From: Gymnopilus junonius
Taxonomy: Eukaryota > Basidiomycota > Agaricomycetes > Agaricales > Galerinaceae
Assembly: GCA_015501075.1 (NCBI GenBank)
Contig: JADNYJ010000082.1
Location: forward strand, 62,001 to 126,000
DNA: 64,000 nt
Direction: 5' to 3'
In this document: positions 22,441 through 33,223 of the stretch, piece by piece
Position numbering within the stretch: position 1 is the first letter of the stretch
How the letters are laid out: every line of letters begins with the position of its first letter
The notes under the pieces: model-generated
Told to the model about the DNA's origin: nothing
Database searches by the model: none
Seen by the model: the letters and a program-made list of their open reading frames with translations, nothing else
Made by a program: the position numbers and the translations under genes

Positions 22441-23430
22441 GATGAAGATCCACAACCCGTCCTGGTCTCTAATATTGCTGACAGCCCCAATAAATTTTCA
22501 GTCGCAGCCTCTGCCAATATTCAGAAAGAGCCTGCTTCAGAACGGCGCCACCAACGATTGACAAAGGATGACGTTAAATCATTGTTGGAGGATCCCACAC
22601 CACCTCCACAACGTCGAAAACATTTAACCAAGGAGGACATTCTGGAATTATGGGAAGATCCTATTTCAGAGGAGGATCATTTGACCGAAGACCATAAGTT
22701 AGCAATGGGTGGGTGAATAGTTGGTTGACAGGGGCTGAACTGACTTGCGCTTACCAGAGCCAGAGATGGAGGCTGACAGTAGTGCAAATAAGAGCCTCTC
22801 CGAATCGAACTTTGATGTCGGCCTCCGCAATTCTCACTCTGAGACAGTAAATCATGGCCTCCACGAATTTCGATCTGAGCCAATCTCAATAAATCATGGC
22901 CTCCCTAAGCACCTTCCCAATTTGCCTGGTCTTGTGAATATATGCTGGAGGACCACAGTCCACCAATCTCCAACTCAAACCACTGCATGCCTCCTCCCGA
23001 AGCAAGGCTTACTTCTAATTGCAACTATTCCTCTCTCCCATTGCCGCTAAAGCCTGAAGCACCTCACGAAGCAGCCTGTCAAGCCAGCGACATTGAATTA
23101 GACTCCACTAATTGCATGTCAAACTTTGATCCTCCCTTTACATTTGTGAGTATTTTTCTCCGAGATGTCTATCACCATCTTAAAGGTATTTGATAGGCCT
23201 ACACAGAGCAGCAATTGCATAATGTGCACCTTGGGGTTTTGGACTCTGATTTGGATAACCCCACCTATGAAAACAAATTGCATGTCCTATCCAGTGCTCG
23301 CCGAAATCAACTGCACCTGGAATTACATAAGTCAAGGTACTTTCTGATGTTCATGGAGACCTTGACATGCTGGAGGCCCTTCTACGCCCCTATGTTTGAT
23401 TTTGCAGGACAGATAGTGGTTTTCTAATCC
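22441..23430 (+). pseudogene. Unrecognised acidic gene next to right inverted repeat
   Basis: An exon (about 22441-22716) opens after an acceptor ttacaattag. It carries two similar blocks, RLTKDDVKSLLEDPTPPP and HLTKEDILELWEDPISEE, suggesting an internal duplication. A second exon after cgcttaccag (about 22758 on) encodes EPEMEADSSANKSLSES and further Ser/His/Pro-rich text, and fragments continue to about 23430. No known domain is visible. Its position beside the terminal repeat and between element borders marks it as part of the transposon. Confidence 0.4.
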
Positions 23431-23565
23431 GGTTGAAGCTCATAATACATTGTAAATACATTTTCGAATAAATGAGCTGCCTATAATCTGCATTGAATGG
23501 CACCCGAGAGCCAGCCAGCCCTGCACCTAAATACAGCATCGGCGCCCCGGGCCCGTGTCTGAGGT

Positions 23566-23923
23566 GAAGAAAAACGGACATCCGAATCACTACTCTAAAT
23601 AATTGAAATGTACTATCATCGGCGCCCTGGGCCCATGTCTGATTTCCATCCGGTTGCCTGAGTTAACTCGCCCTGTAGATAAATACAGCATCGGCGCTCC
23701 AGGTCCCAATCATATTTCCATCCGGTTGCCGTATTTGTACCTATTTCAGCCACCCAGATCAGGCTGAACCATGCTGTGTGTCTACGTCTTACCTTTTCCA
23801 GCCGTACCACACAAAAATAGACGACCATCAAATCTGACTCGCTTCGGCTGGCGCTGTGGGTTTCGTGATGTCTTACTTCCCCGGGCAACCATGTGTCACA
23901 GATGATGGTCACTATTGTATGTG
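23566..23923 (-). repeat. Right terminal inverted repeat of the KDZ element
   Basis: This is the reverse complement of 10468-10827, ending CTATTGTATGTG. Beyond its inner edge (about 23500-23570) another copy of the GGGCCCGGGG-GCCGATGCTGTATTT motif lies in the same sense, so motif repeats extend inward on this side. Confidence 0.9.
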
Positions 23924-25656
23924 ATCAAAGCTGTGATAGAAATGTTTAATAGAAGAAAAGAATCCCATAGATTTACAGTTGTGGCTCCTACCAGCATGGC
24001 TGCTGCTCTATTGGGTGGTTCCACTTATCACTCCTTGCTCGGAATTCGCATGGCAGATGGGAAAGAAGGTTCTGTCTTGAAAGTCAATGCCAACACTATT
24101 AATGAATTGCGTTCCAAATTAGCTGGTGTAGAGTACATATTTTAGATGAAGTTTCAATGGTTGGCTGTAATGAGCTATATGCGATAAGCGCCAGACTTGC
24201 TGATTTGACTAATGAGCATGACAAACCATTTGGAGGAATGAATATTATATTTGCTGGGGATTTTGCTCAGCTTCCACCTGTCGGAAAGCCTGCTCTCTAC
24301 AGTAATGTCTCTGTACAGGATCTCACTGATATGTCCCTAGAGATCAGGAGATTATGATTGGGAAGTTATTGTGGCACCAAGTCACAACTGTGGTAATATT
24401 GAAACAGAATATGAGACAACGAAGTCAGACAGAGGATGATGCAAAGTTCAAACAGCCTAGAGAACATGCAGTATGCATCTTGTACAGAATCCAATATTGA
24501 GTCTTATGATCACATATCGTTACATGCTGCAGGGTGAATCATCCTAAAAATAAAACTTTAGAAATGTTCCATCATTACTGCATGGAATATACAGAAGGAT
24601 GAGATTAACAATGTGGATGTGTACGCTTTGCCGACGATATAGGTGAAGACCTGAAGGAATTTTATTCTAACAATTCGCTAGGGAAGATCCAGATGATATA
24701 TCACATCAAGGAAAGAAGAAACAACAAAACCAAGAAGAAGTCTATCAGATTGCTCTCAGATAGGACAAAAGATATACTGTGGAAGTCAGACCCTTCTGTC
24801 AGTGATCATATAGCAGGGAAACTATCTTTGTGTATTGGAATGCCAGTAATGATACGTTACAATGATGCTACTGAGTTATGTATAACAAAAGGCCAGGAAG
24901 GCCATGTATGCAGATGGGACAGTTCAGTCGGTCTGACGGAAAGGAACATCTTGACACCCTGTTTGTAAAGCTTCAGAATCCACCTAAGGATGTTAATATA
25001 CCTGGTCTACCATGTAACATTGTGCCTATACCAAAACGACCGTCTCCATTAAATGCAGTATGCCAGATGGCAGTACTTTATTGATCAAGCACACACAAGT
25101 GCAAGTACTCCCGAATTTCTCAATGACGGACATTGCTAGTCAAGGAAAAACTCGACCATACAATGTAGTTGATCTAGGTCACTGTAAGACATTTCAATCC
25201 TATTATACATCCCTATCGCAGAGTGCTACAGCAGCGGGCACTCTGATAATGCAGGGTTTTGATGCAGAAAAGATTACTCAAGGTTTGCAAAAAAAAAATG
25301 GATATCTGCACCAAGAGTTTAGAGAATTAGAGATACTGAACGAAATTACATTACTCAGGTACAAGAATAAATTACCCAGACATGTTTTGGGATTAATAAG
25401 GAATCCCCTGATAAGGAAATTTCAGGAGTGGAAAGGGATGGACTGCCAAGGACAGGATTGGCATATGCATCTGAGGTGGGATGATGCTGAGCCAAAACTT
25501 TGTACTCCATCAGACAATGCATTGTGGAACGAAAAGGATAACATGACTGCAACACTGATGGCCGTTGACTTTGATAAGAAAAAGAAGAAGCATAAAAAAA
25601 CTTGCACAGAATACAGAAGAAAAAATACAAGTGACCAAGCATGTGAGACAGACTAA
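23924..25656 (+). pseudogene. Helitron Pif1-like helicase, continuation after insertion
   Basis: The segment starts with the duplicated target ATCAAAG. It continues AVIEMFNRRKESHRF, VVAPTSMAAALLGGSTYHSLLG (about 23960-24045), Walker B DEVSMVGCNEL (about 24148) and GDFAQLPPVGKPAL (about 24258-24300). A C-terminal part holds GMPVMIRYNDATE and KGQEGHV (about 24840-24910). The last open block (25060-25656) ends with Lys-rich sequence and TAA. Several frameshifts occur between 24145 and 25060. In the intact protein this helicase unwinds DNA during rolling-circle transposition. Confidence 0.85.
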
Positions 25657-25661
25657 TGTAT

Positions 25662-26424
25662 CTATTGATGTCTGCCCCAGAGGTCTGGTCTGGGACAACG
25701 TGAACTACAGCTGTCCATATAATACTCTATTCATGATTTTATTTAATGTCTGGAATCAGTGTCCGCACAGCTGGACTGCATGCTTGTTAATGTATAGCAA
25801 ATATATGGATAAACTATGTGAAAAATTCAAAATGGTCACGAGTCGAGCCATTATGCTGGAGCAGGCTCGAGATTTGGTGAGAAAAGATTTACATATTGAT
25901 GACCAGGTTAGCTTTCCTATGGGTGCAGAATATGGTGACATAAGTTCTTTGATAACATCTATGTTTGGAAGAAATGTTCATGGTATATGCACAGAAAAAT
26001 GTCTCCATTGTGGGCATCAATGAGACCCATCTGCATTTTTCAGAAACTTCATGTTGATGCTACATATAGAAAGATTGTACAACAGTTCCAGTGTTGCAGA
26101 TGCTATTCCCCTAATAATCGACTGGGACACTGATAAAAAGTGCCTACAATGTGAATCAGACAGAGCTACACAAACACTTCATAGGCATGTAAGTGTGGAA
26201 AATGTCCCGAGATGATGGTTGTGCAGGTAAACCCAGATGGCCAAATGTTGCCTAGCTTAGAACTTAAGCTAACAACAAATACAGGTGTACTGGAGACTCT
26301 GGGACTATCTGGAATTATATATTCAGGAGGGGGACATTTTACTGTGAGATTGCTCAATTGTACTGGGACAGTATGGTTCCATGATGGCATTCAGACAAAA
26401 TCGACGTGCAGAGAGGAAGGATGA
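25662..26424 (+). pseudogene. Helitron C-terminal Cys-peptidase-like domain
   Basis: PRGLVWDNVNYSCPYNTLF (from about 25678) resembles the start of the ubiquitin-peptidase-like domain carried by many fungal Helitrons, with a candidate catalytic Cys in NYSCPYN. EYGDISSLITSMFG, CLHCGHQ and, after a stop, GGGHFTVRLLNCTGTVWFHDG (partial His region) follow, ending near 26424. The His-bearing end is in a different frame from the Cys part, so this copy is inactive. Substrate and role are not known. Confidence 0.55.
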
Positions 26425-26541
26425 GTGCACCTCCTTTCAGACCTTACTTGGCTGAAAACACAAGAAGATAGAAATTTGATATACTGTATATACCACCTAA
26501 AGAGGATTTACTATGCAGAAGATAATGAAGATGATCATTGA

Positions 26542-26575
26542 TTATATAAGCAGTGTTCCTCCGCCACTTATATAA
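26542..26575 (+). repeat. Hairpin H3, possible Helitron 3' terminus
   Basis: The palindrome TTATATAAGCAGTG...CACTTATATAA is followed by TA, then CTAA before a T. That fits the Helitron rule of a hairpin near a CTRR end inserted at T. The same hairpin type ends repeat A. Confidence 0.55.
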
Positions 26576-26638
26576 TACTAATTAACTGAAATAACTAAAA
26601 ATAATTTACAGTTAATTTAGTTGTACAGAAATTATTTC

Positions 26639-26672
26639 TTATATAAGCAGCATCTCTCCGCCACTTATGTAA
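26639..26672 (+). repeat. Hairpin H4 of the TATATAA family
   Basis: TTATATAAGCAGCATCTCTC precedes CGCCACTTATGTAA, a slightly decayed copy 97 bases after H3. Confidence 0.65.
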
Positions 26673-27095
26673 CAATTAACATTGGGCATCTATCCATATT
26701 TGTACAAGGTCTTTTTAGGTAAAGTCACCTACATAACAATTTCGGTCTGAACATTCAATGCAGGTCTAATTTTTTATTCTTAAAGTGAAATTTACTGTAC
26801 TTTATATATCAGGTGAACAGAGTAAACTACATGGGCGCCAATGTCTGTACACAGCTTGTTTTGGCAAAGTCAAATTGCAATGGAATTGCTTTTTTCCCGA
26901 ACTCCATTTGCTTATGCCACGGAATGCAAAAATGTGTCTCTACCAAACTCATTTTGTATGTCTGTCTTGATGATTTACGCCTGATTTGGTATTCAAACAC
27001 ACTGCAAATAGTCTCAATTTGTAAACTGCATTTTTTTGGGCGAATATGTCTACAATCTATGATACTGATTTATCTTAATGACCTGATACTGCTTA
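26673..27095. other. No supported gene between hairpin H4 and next gene
   Basis: AT-rich sequence with a 96-codon frame of no recognisable composition. Confidence 0.35.
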
Positions 27096-27101
27096 ATTTA
27101 T

Positions 27102-27661
27102 GATTTCCCTTATAATATTCTCAAGCTTTTCGATGTGGTTCTCAAGTGCTCTGATGTGCTTCTCAAGTTCGACTATTTGCCCTGACATATGTTGAATAGC
27201 ATCTTTAAATTATAAATGTTTTACAGACACATATCAATGCAATAGCAATACCAAGAAAGGATAGCATGATAAATTGCTTCATTAGAAAGATTACAATATG
27301 ATTGTGATAAAAAAACCTTACCATTGCCGACTCCATTGACCACAATATGGTTGTAAGTCATGTGGTTGTGCGATCCGACATCGCCGCCCCTTCCACCACT
27401 GCCTCCGTTTCCCAATCCTACTTTGCATCAAAAATTTGAAGAAAATTTAAAACACTAGAATATATGCTCATGAAAGAAGCCCGAATACTGTTGAAAGAAC
27501 CCTCTGGTCACCCCAGCCCTTCGAACATGGCTATCTTGATTCCCTATATAACGTGTGTTATTCCTCATCTAAAATACACCATCAAACTTACCAATGTAAC
27601 CAGCATATGCTAAAATACACAAAAGGGGCAAAGCAATGATAATTGTGAGCAAGGATGGCAT
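27102..27661 (-). CDS. Candidate small spliced gene: signal/TM start, Gly-rich, coiled coil
   Basis: The ATG ending at 27661 opens MPSLLTIIIALPLLCILAY, a strong signal peptide or membrane anchor. A donor (gtaagtttga) follows. A later exon (about 27420-27323) reads GNGGSGGRGGDVGSHN then YNHIVVNGVGNG and ends at gtaaggtttt. The next exon (after tttaaag, about 27210-27102) joins in frame and gives DAIQHMSGQIVELEKHIRAL, with further heptads and a TAA. The last two exons fit together well. The join from exon 1 to the Gly-rich exon needs a phase I could not find, so the middle is either mis-spliced in my model or broken. No known family. Confidence 0.42.
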
Positions 27662-27978
27662 AGTGTGGTGGAATGAAAGAATAGCTGGCACTGTTCCAAT
27701 CGGGAAGGTGATTGGGCACCAAATTCAGATGCACACCCAAGCTCATCAGAACCCACACACAATTCCCATGCACAATGATGACTGCAACATCCGACCTTGC
27801 TCAATCCAGTCTCCCTCCGCTCCAAACACCAGCCAATGACTGAATGAGCAGGTGGGTAGACACTGTACGAGGGCACAAGGTACTATTGGATTTGCCGTTC
27901 AAGGTGCATTCTATTTTATTCTGAAGGGCATATATTTAAACTTTACTTATCATCATATACAGGCAGTCTAATACTATT

Positions 27979-28526
27979 ATGGGCATTCTAATACTAGTCG
28001 CGAAGCTGGAAAAGCATCGTCCTGCCACACAAAGCAGTGGCCTGCTAAAACAAGTTTATCAGCAGATGATGGAAGACTTCACTCAGAAGAACTCAGTTCC
28101 AAATATGGAACTGAAAGACCTCTTCAATAGCATTTGCACCACATGGGCTGCCCAATTTGGGCACCTTAAGGGCATAAGCAACCCAAGTGTGGCATGTTCT
28201 ATGTGCCAAAGCAGCTCAACCCACCTAAGGATAGCTGGCCCAGAAACCAACAGGCTAGCAATGTGAATGCACAGCATAATACTGCAATCAAAGGGAAAGG
28301 TCCTGAACCCTGCCACTCTGATCAGCAGAATGCCAGAAGTAATTCTGGCAGTTTGCAGAGAAAGGAGTTTTCCAAGAGGAAAACCTGCTGTACCAGCCAA
28401 CAACCAAAGTCAGCATGCTTTGTTGAGGACTCTGATGACAAGCCCTTCATGCTCACATCATTGGCGCAACTGATGCCATTGATCCCTGCCCCCACTACTC
28501 AAAATGTCATTGACATTAGTGGGTGA
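27979..28526 (+). pseudogene. Copia gag remnant
   Basis: Open pieces (27979-28266 and 28194-28526, different frames) contain LLKQVYQQMMEDFTQ and LKDLFNSICTTWAAQFG, then ending text rich in Ser/Gln. A zinc knuckle is not clear. Position just before the protease and the overlap of frames suggest a decayed gag region of the element whose pol follows. Confidence 0.45.
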
Positions 28527-28586
28527 GGCACAATCACCACTTGCAAAGTCTGCAGAGGAGGTGCCTGGAAGAACCCCACTCAGGGA

Positions 28587-29575
28587 ATGGCACCATACCC
28601 CTCTTTCAGGAAATCCCAGGACCTGATGTCACGAATTGGGGTTACCCCAACAATTGCCACCTCGAGTAGATTCAAGGAAGTCACCCTTAATATGGGCACA
28701 AGTAGCATCAGTGAGAATGTTGCATTGGGGTTGTCAATGACAACTGAGATCTACCATGATCTCTTCAGTCCTGAGCCTGATTGGGCTCTGACCCCAGATC
28801 CTTCCCACATGGCAGTCAATTCTGAACTGCTTATGGTGGAAGATTGGAATCAGATGCATGGAGTAGTTTCACAAGGTGATCTTGCCTATGTGGATGATGA
28901 CGAGGAGTATATCTCCTTTGGGGAAGAAGACCTTCCACTGCCACTGCTGATCAGTGAGTCCCTACATCTTGGATCGCACTATATTGGTGCTGATGGAAAC
29001 ATTGTCAATAAAATGGATCAACAGACCCAGGATGACATGTACAAGATGATGCAGGATTCGGACCCAATCTCCTATGAGGACAAGATAGAGCAGAATCATG
29101 GTGATTTAGTGCTCCTCCCTCATCCGGACTGGCAAGTACCCTCTTGTTCACATGTTGACAAGATACTAACTGATCAACCCACAGGTATTAATACACTGTA
29201 TGGGGTAGATAGTAAAATAAATTTATTTACTATCTATAATATATATATTGATCACATTCTCTCTTGTGTGAACTGTAAGGGAAAGGAACATGAGAAGATG
29301 TTTGAGGAATGGCTTGTAGATTCTGGAGCATCCATCCACTTTTCCAGACACATCTCTGATTTCTTGGAACTTACCATGTTTCCAAACAAAGATAGACCAA
29401 AGGTCCAAACTGACAATGGCATCACCTTTGTCACTGGATATGGTACTGTTTTCATAGAAATGGAAGTACTGATAAAAATAAATGGCATAGCCTTTGTCAA
29501 TGGATTTGGTACTGTTTTTATTAAAACAGAAGTTACCAATAAAGATAATACTGTAATGCATGAAACATTGTGACT
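28587..29575 (+). pseudogene. Copia protease region
   Basis: An open frame of 328 codons contains the retroviral-type aspartic protease motif WLVDSGASIHFSRH (about 29310-29350), preceded by acidic linker sequence. After it lies an imperfect 66-base tandem duplication (about 29415-29545), in which NGITFVTGYGTVFIE is repeated as NGIAFVNGFGTVFIK. The duplication inserts about 22 residues into the protease-to-integrase region. Confidence 0.78.
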
Positions 29576-30628
29576 TCATCCAGTATTCTACATGCCTGAT
29601 GTGACTGTATGACTTCTGTCAATGGGTCAAATCCTCAGCACAAACAATGTTGTATTAGGTGATTCACAATCACTTAACTTCAAATCCAAAGAGAATAGCC
29701 GCACCATTTTAAATGTGTTGCCTAAGTATTCTCATCATGACACTATGTTTTGGGTTAAGTCACAGATCATCTCTGGAAAGAACTTGATCACAATGGAATC
29801 AGTACATGCCGAAGATTATGATCTATGGCATAGATGACTTGGACACCCTTCCACTCAAGTGTTCAAGAAGTTTAAGGCTAATTCCAAAAACTTCCCATCT
29901 ATTAAAGTCCCGAAGGACACTGGCATATGCGAGGGTTGTGCAAAAGGAAAGATGCACTCACACTCTTTCTCAGACAATGTCAAACATGCAACCAAACCAT
30001 TCCAGCAGATCCATTCAGACCTTAAGGATATCCAATGACCTCGTATCACCAATACAGATATTTCATTTCCTTTATTGATGATCACACATCAAATACTTGG
30101 GTCATGCTCCTCAAACGAAAGATTGATGTGAAAGACACTACCAGGCAATTTTTAGCCATGGTAAAAACCAAGTATAATGCCAAAGTTGAAGAATGGATGA
30201 TTGACAATGGTGGTGAATACATTGATAAGGAATACATTGAAATCCTTAAGGATCTTGGGATCGAGATCCAAAGAAGTGTACCTCATCAGCCCCAAATGAA
30301 TGGTCAAGCTGAATGCTTCAATCAGACTCTAGATGAGAAAGCTGAGTCCATGTGCCTATTAGCCTGTCTTCCTGACAGCTGGTGGGAGTTTTGTGTCATA
30401 CACACAGTCTATTTATACAATAGAACTCCCATGCATCAACTCAACTGGAAATCTCCATTTGAATTAATCAATGGAGAAAAGCCTGATTTGTCACACCTAC
30501 AGGTGTTAGGATGTGGGGCATATGTGTTCCTTCCAAAGGATACATGGGCAAATAAACTTTTGCCCAAATCTGAGTTAATGATATTTCTCAGATATTGTGG
30601 ACATCCTTCTAATATGATGTTCATGTGA
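29576..30628 (+). pseudogene. Copia integrase
   Basis: The pre-integrase zinc finger region reads DLWHR, stop, LGHPSTQ and then CEGCAKGKMHSHSF across two frames (29805-29980). The core integrase follows (30035-30628) with FISFIDDHTSNTW, the second Asp in MIDNGGEYIDKEY, the Glu region PHQPQMNGQAECFNQTL, and ELINGEKPDLSHLQVLGC at the C-terminal side. The TGA at 29835-29837 replaces the Arg usual before LGHPS, which fits CGA to TGA. Confidence 0.88.
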
Positions 30629-30658
30629 AGCCCCAACAATGTTCTATTCATAGCTGCC

Positions 30659-31398
30659 ATGGCACTTTTTGATGAACACTTGTTTTCTAAATGCCAAAAG
30701 GCCAAAGTACCACTGCTTACCCAAATATGTAAGTGCACCTCCCCAGAGGAACCTGTTTTGGAAGTGGAGGATAGTGATTCTCATGATGGTGATGAACCAT
30801 CCTATAGACCACCCCCAAATAATCCATCAAGTGAGCCTGAGGGACCTCGTGATGACAAGCCACCCAGGACTCCACCTCCCGAGTCACCAGCAGTTACTGG
30901 TCCTAGTATGCCTTCTACTCCTAGGCAAGGACTGAGATCTAATCTCCCACCACCTGCACTGCGGAAACCCCATGCTGGTCCATCAGGGGGAGCTGCCAGT
31001 GATGCTCCAAGAAGGAGCACTTGTGAGAGTAAAAGTATGCAAAAAGAAGGGAAGTATACCCTCCTGGTACAGCCACCGATAGAGATCGCCAGCGTAAATT
31101 AGACATAACCGGATCTGCTCCAAATTTGTCTATGGCCTCTAGTGACCACGTGGCTGAGTACCCGTACAATCCTAATATGGGAGCAGAAGGGGGAGCACAT
31201 TGGCATGCCTATTTACTTTCTAAGGCAATTTCTGATAGTGCACTTCCAGATCCATTGAATGTCCATAATTGGACTAGTAAAGATCTTAGACAGCTACCTG
31301 CTGATCAACAACAGGAATGGCACAAGGCTCAATTCGAAGAATTAGAGGCCCTTCATAAACAAAAAGTTTATGAGCTTGCTGACCTACCTCCAGGCTGA
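30659..31398 (+). pseudogene. Copia integrase-RT linker and RT start
   Basis: A Pro/Ser-rich linker (EGPRDDKPPRTPPPESP, about 30840-30900) is followed by LNVHNWTSKDLRQLPADQ and QEWHKAQFEELEALHK, the usual opening of the Copia reverse transcriptase. The frame ends with TGA (31396-31398) where family members read on into KAIKN. Confidence 0.75.
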
Positions 31399-32216
31399 AA
31401 GGCCATCAAAAATTGTTAGGTTTTTGATATCAAGTCTGATGGACATAAAAAAGCCCATCTAGTTGCCAAGGGATTTTCCCAAATTGAAGGCCTAGACTAT
31501 GATGAGATCTTCTCACCAGTTGTCTGGTTTGAGTCAGTCTGTACAATCTTAGCCTTAGCAGCTCTTGAGAAATGGTGAATTGAGTCCCTTGATGTCAAAT
31601 CAGCCTTCCTATATGGGAAGCTTGACGAGGAGATATACATGGAACAGCCTGATGGCTTTACCATAAAGGGACAGGAGAAGAAAGTACTCTGCCTGCTCAA
31701 AGCTATCTATGGGCTTAAGCAAGCTGCATGTGATTGGTGGACTGAACTTGATCACTCCCTTAAAGAGCTCAGTTTCACATGCCTATATGCCATGCCAGCA
31801 TCTTTGTCACAAGACATAGCGATGGGACCCTTGTCATTATGTTGGCATATGTTGATGATATCATTGTCACAGGTCCCAGTGCTGAATTAGTCCAACAAAA
31901 GAAGCAGCTCTTCATGACTGCATGGGAATGTCGTGACTTAGGCATATGTCAGGAGTTTCTCTGCATGCAAATCAGGTACATAAAAGGCAAGACATATATT
32001 GATCAGATGCCATACCTTAATAAGATTCTCACTCGCTTCAGAATAATGAATGCAAAAGTGGCACAGACTCCACTACCCACTGGGTATAAGCCAGAACCCT
32101 TTACAGGGATGAGTTCGGCTTCACTTCAGTCAGAATATCAATCGGTGATCAGTTCCCTGCTATATTTAATACTAGAACACAACCGATATAGCCTTTGCTG
32201 TAACACAGATGGCTAA
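31399..32216 (+). pseudogene. Copia reverse transcriptase
   Basis: HLVAKGFSQIEGLDYDEIF, then IESLDVKSAFLYGKLDEEI, LLKAIYGLKQAACDWW and, in a shifted frame, LAYVDDIIVTGPS with the YVDD catalytic site (about 31845-31870). Stops at TGA after PPG and after EKW, and TAG before VFDIKSDG where Trp is expected, match C-to-T or G-to-A changes. A frameshift lies near 31790. Confidence 0.9.
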
Positions 32217-32812
32217 GTTCGCTGTGAACCCATCTGATGAACATCTGAACCATGCTAAATATATTATGTGCTATCTAGTCAGAACGCACAATTATGCACT
32301 TGTGTTCAATGGAAACAGTGATACAGGCCTTTATGCCTACTGTGATGCCTCATATGGTGATGACAGAACAGAGCCAGATCACAAATGCAGATCTATGCAG
32401 GGATTCTTCTTTTCCCTTGCGAGCAAGAGTATCAAATGGCACTCCAAGATGCAGACTCTAGTATTGATGTCTTCCACTATGGCAGAGTACATGGCACTCT
32501 CTGACTGTGCATGGACTGTGCATGGTTTAAGATTCTATTCCAAGAACTCAGGATGTCAATCCCATATGTTCCCTTATATGGAGATAGTCATGGGGCTATT
32601 TTTAACTCACAAAATCCCATTACTCAAAAAAGACAAAGCACATTGAAATATGCTACCACTATATCCGGGAACAAATAGAACTTGGGAACATTAAAATAGA
32701 ACATGTCCCTATGGACAAGAATGTTGCTGATATGTTCACCAAAAATCTAGGCCCTACCCTGTTCCTTAAACATAGACAGGCTCTAGGCATAGAGTTCTAT
32801 CCCTTAGAATAG
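32209..32812 (+). pseudogene. Copia RNase H and pol end
   Basis: MAKFAVNPSDEHLNHAKYI, LYAYCDASYGDD and FFFSLASKSIKWHSKMQ, then SSTMAEYMALSDC, mark the RNase H domain with its acidic residues. After a TGA (32644-32646) the frame-shifted tail reads ADMFTKNLGPTLF and ends near 32812 with TAG. The polypurine tract TTGAGGGGGAG lies at about 32864. Confidence 0.85.
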
Positions 32813-32874
32813 AATACTGACACATTGCATCAGAAACAAGTATGTGCACTAGCGCGGCACTACTTGAGGGGGAG

Positions 32875-33223
32875 TGTTGACACAATAAAGTGTCCACATG
32901 ACTACATCACATGACTCACATGACACATGTGATCAGACATCAGACATGTCTATATGCGACTAGATCCAGTGACTACAAAGTATCATAGTCATCTCATATG
33001 ACTAAATGTGTGATCACTTAGTGAGCATATTACTCATCCTATGAGTAGATATTAGTGATTACATAGTAATTAGCTGAGTAATTGCCTTATGCATTACTCA
33101 TACATAGTTAGTCACTGCATGTCCTGTAGGTATATAAGGGTGCTCTAAACAGTGTCCTAATCTAAGTCATTTGTACTTCTAAGTAGTAGCCTAAGTAGTC
33201 ACCTTAGCACTAGCCTCTAACAA
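32875..33223 (+). mobile_element. Copia 3' LTR (about 349 bp)
   Basis: It starts TGTTGACACAATAAAG immediately after the purine-rich tract and ends probably CTCTAACA, giving TGTT/AACA ends. The right edge is approximate. No matching 5' LTR was found upstream of 27979, so the element is truncated at its 5' side. Confidence 0.6.

Larger units (their letters stand above)
10468..23923. mobile_element. KDZ-type DNA transposon, 13,456 bp, with TET/JBP cargo
   Basis: The element is bounded by ~360-bp near-identical inverted repeats and a 7-bp target duplication. Inside, in order, lie: a TET/JBP dioxygenase (plus), a minus-strand tail gene and the CxC2-KDZ transposase (minus), a homeodomain-like gene (plus), a Cys-cluster/coiled-coil gene (minus) and an unrecognised acidic gene (plus). 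Association of TET/JBP oxygenases with Kyakuja-Dileera-Zisupton transposases in mushrooms is established (Iyer and colleagues, 2014). The repeats still match closely, so insertion is recent relative to the decayed Helitron. Even so, the internal genes already carry stops and frameshifts, so this copy may have moved using a transposase supplied in trans. Confidence 0.88.

Noticed and set aside
10468..23923. Recombination-derived inverted duplication rather than a transposon
   Set aside because: A target duplication and exact restoration of the helicase frame favour insertion of a bordered element.
27400..27960. 5' LTR of the Copia element
   Set aside because: No sequence like TGTTGACACAATAAAG was found upstream of the gag remnant.
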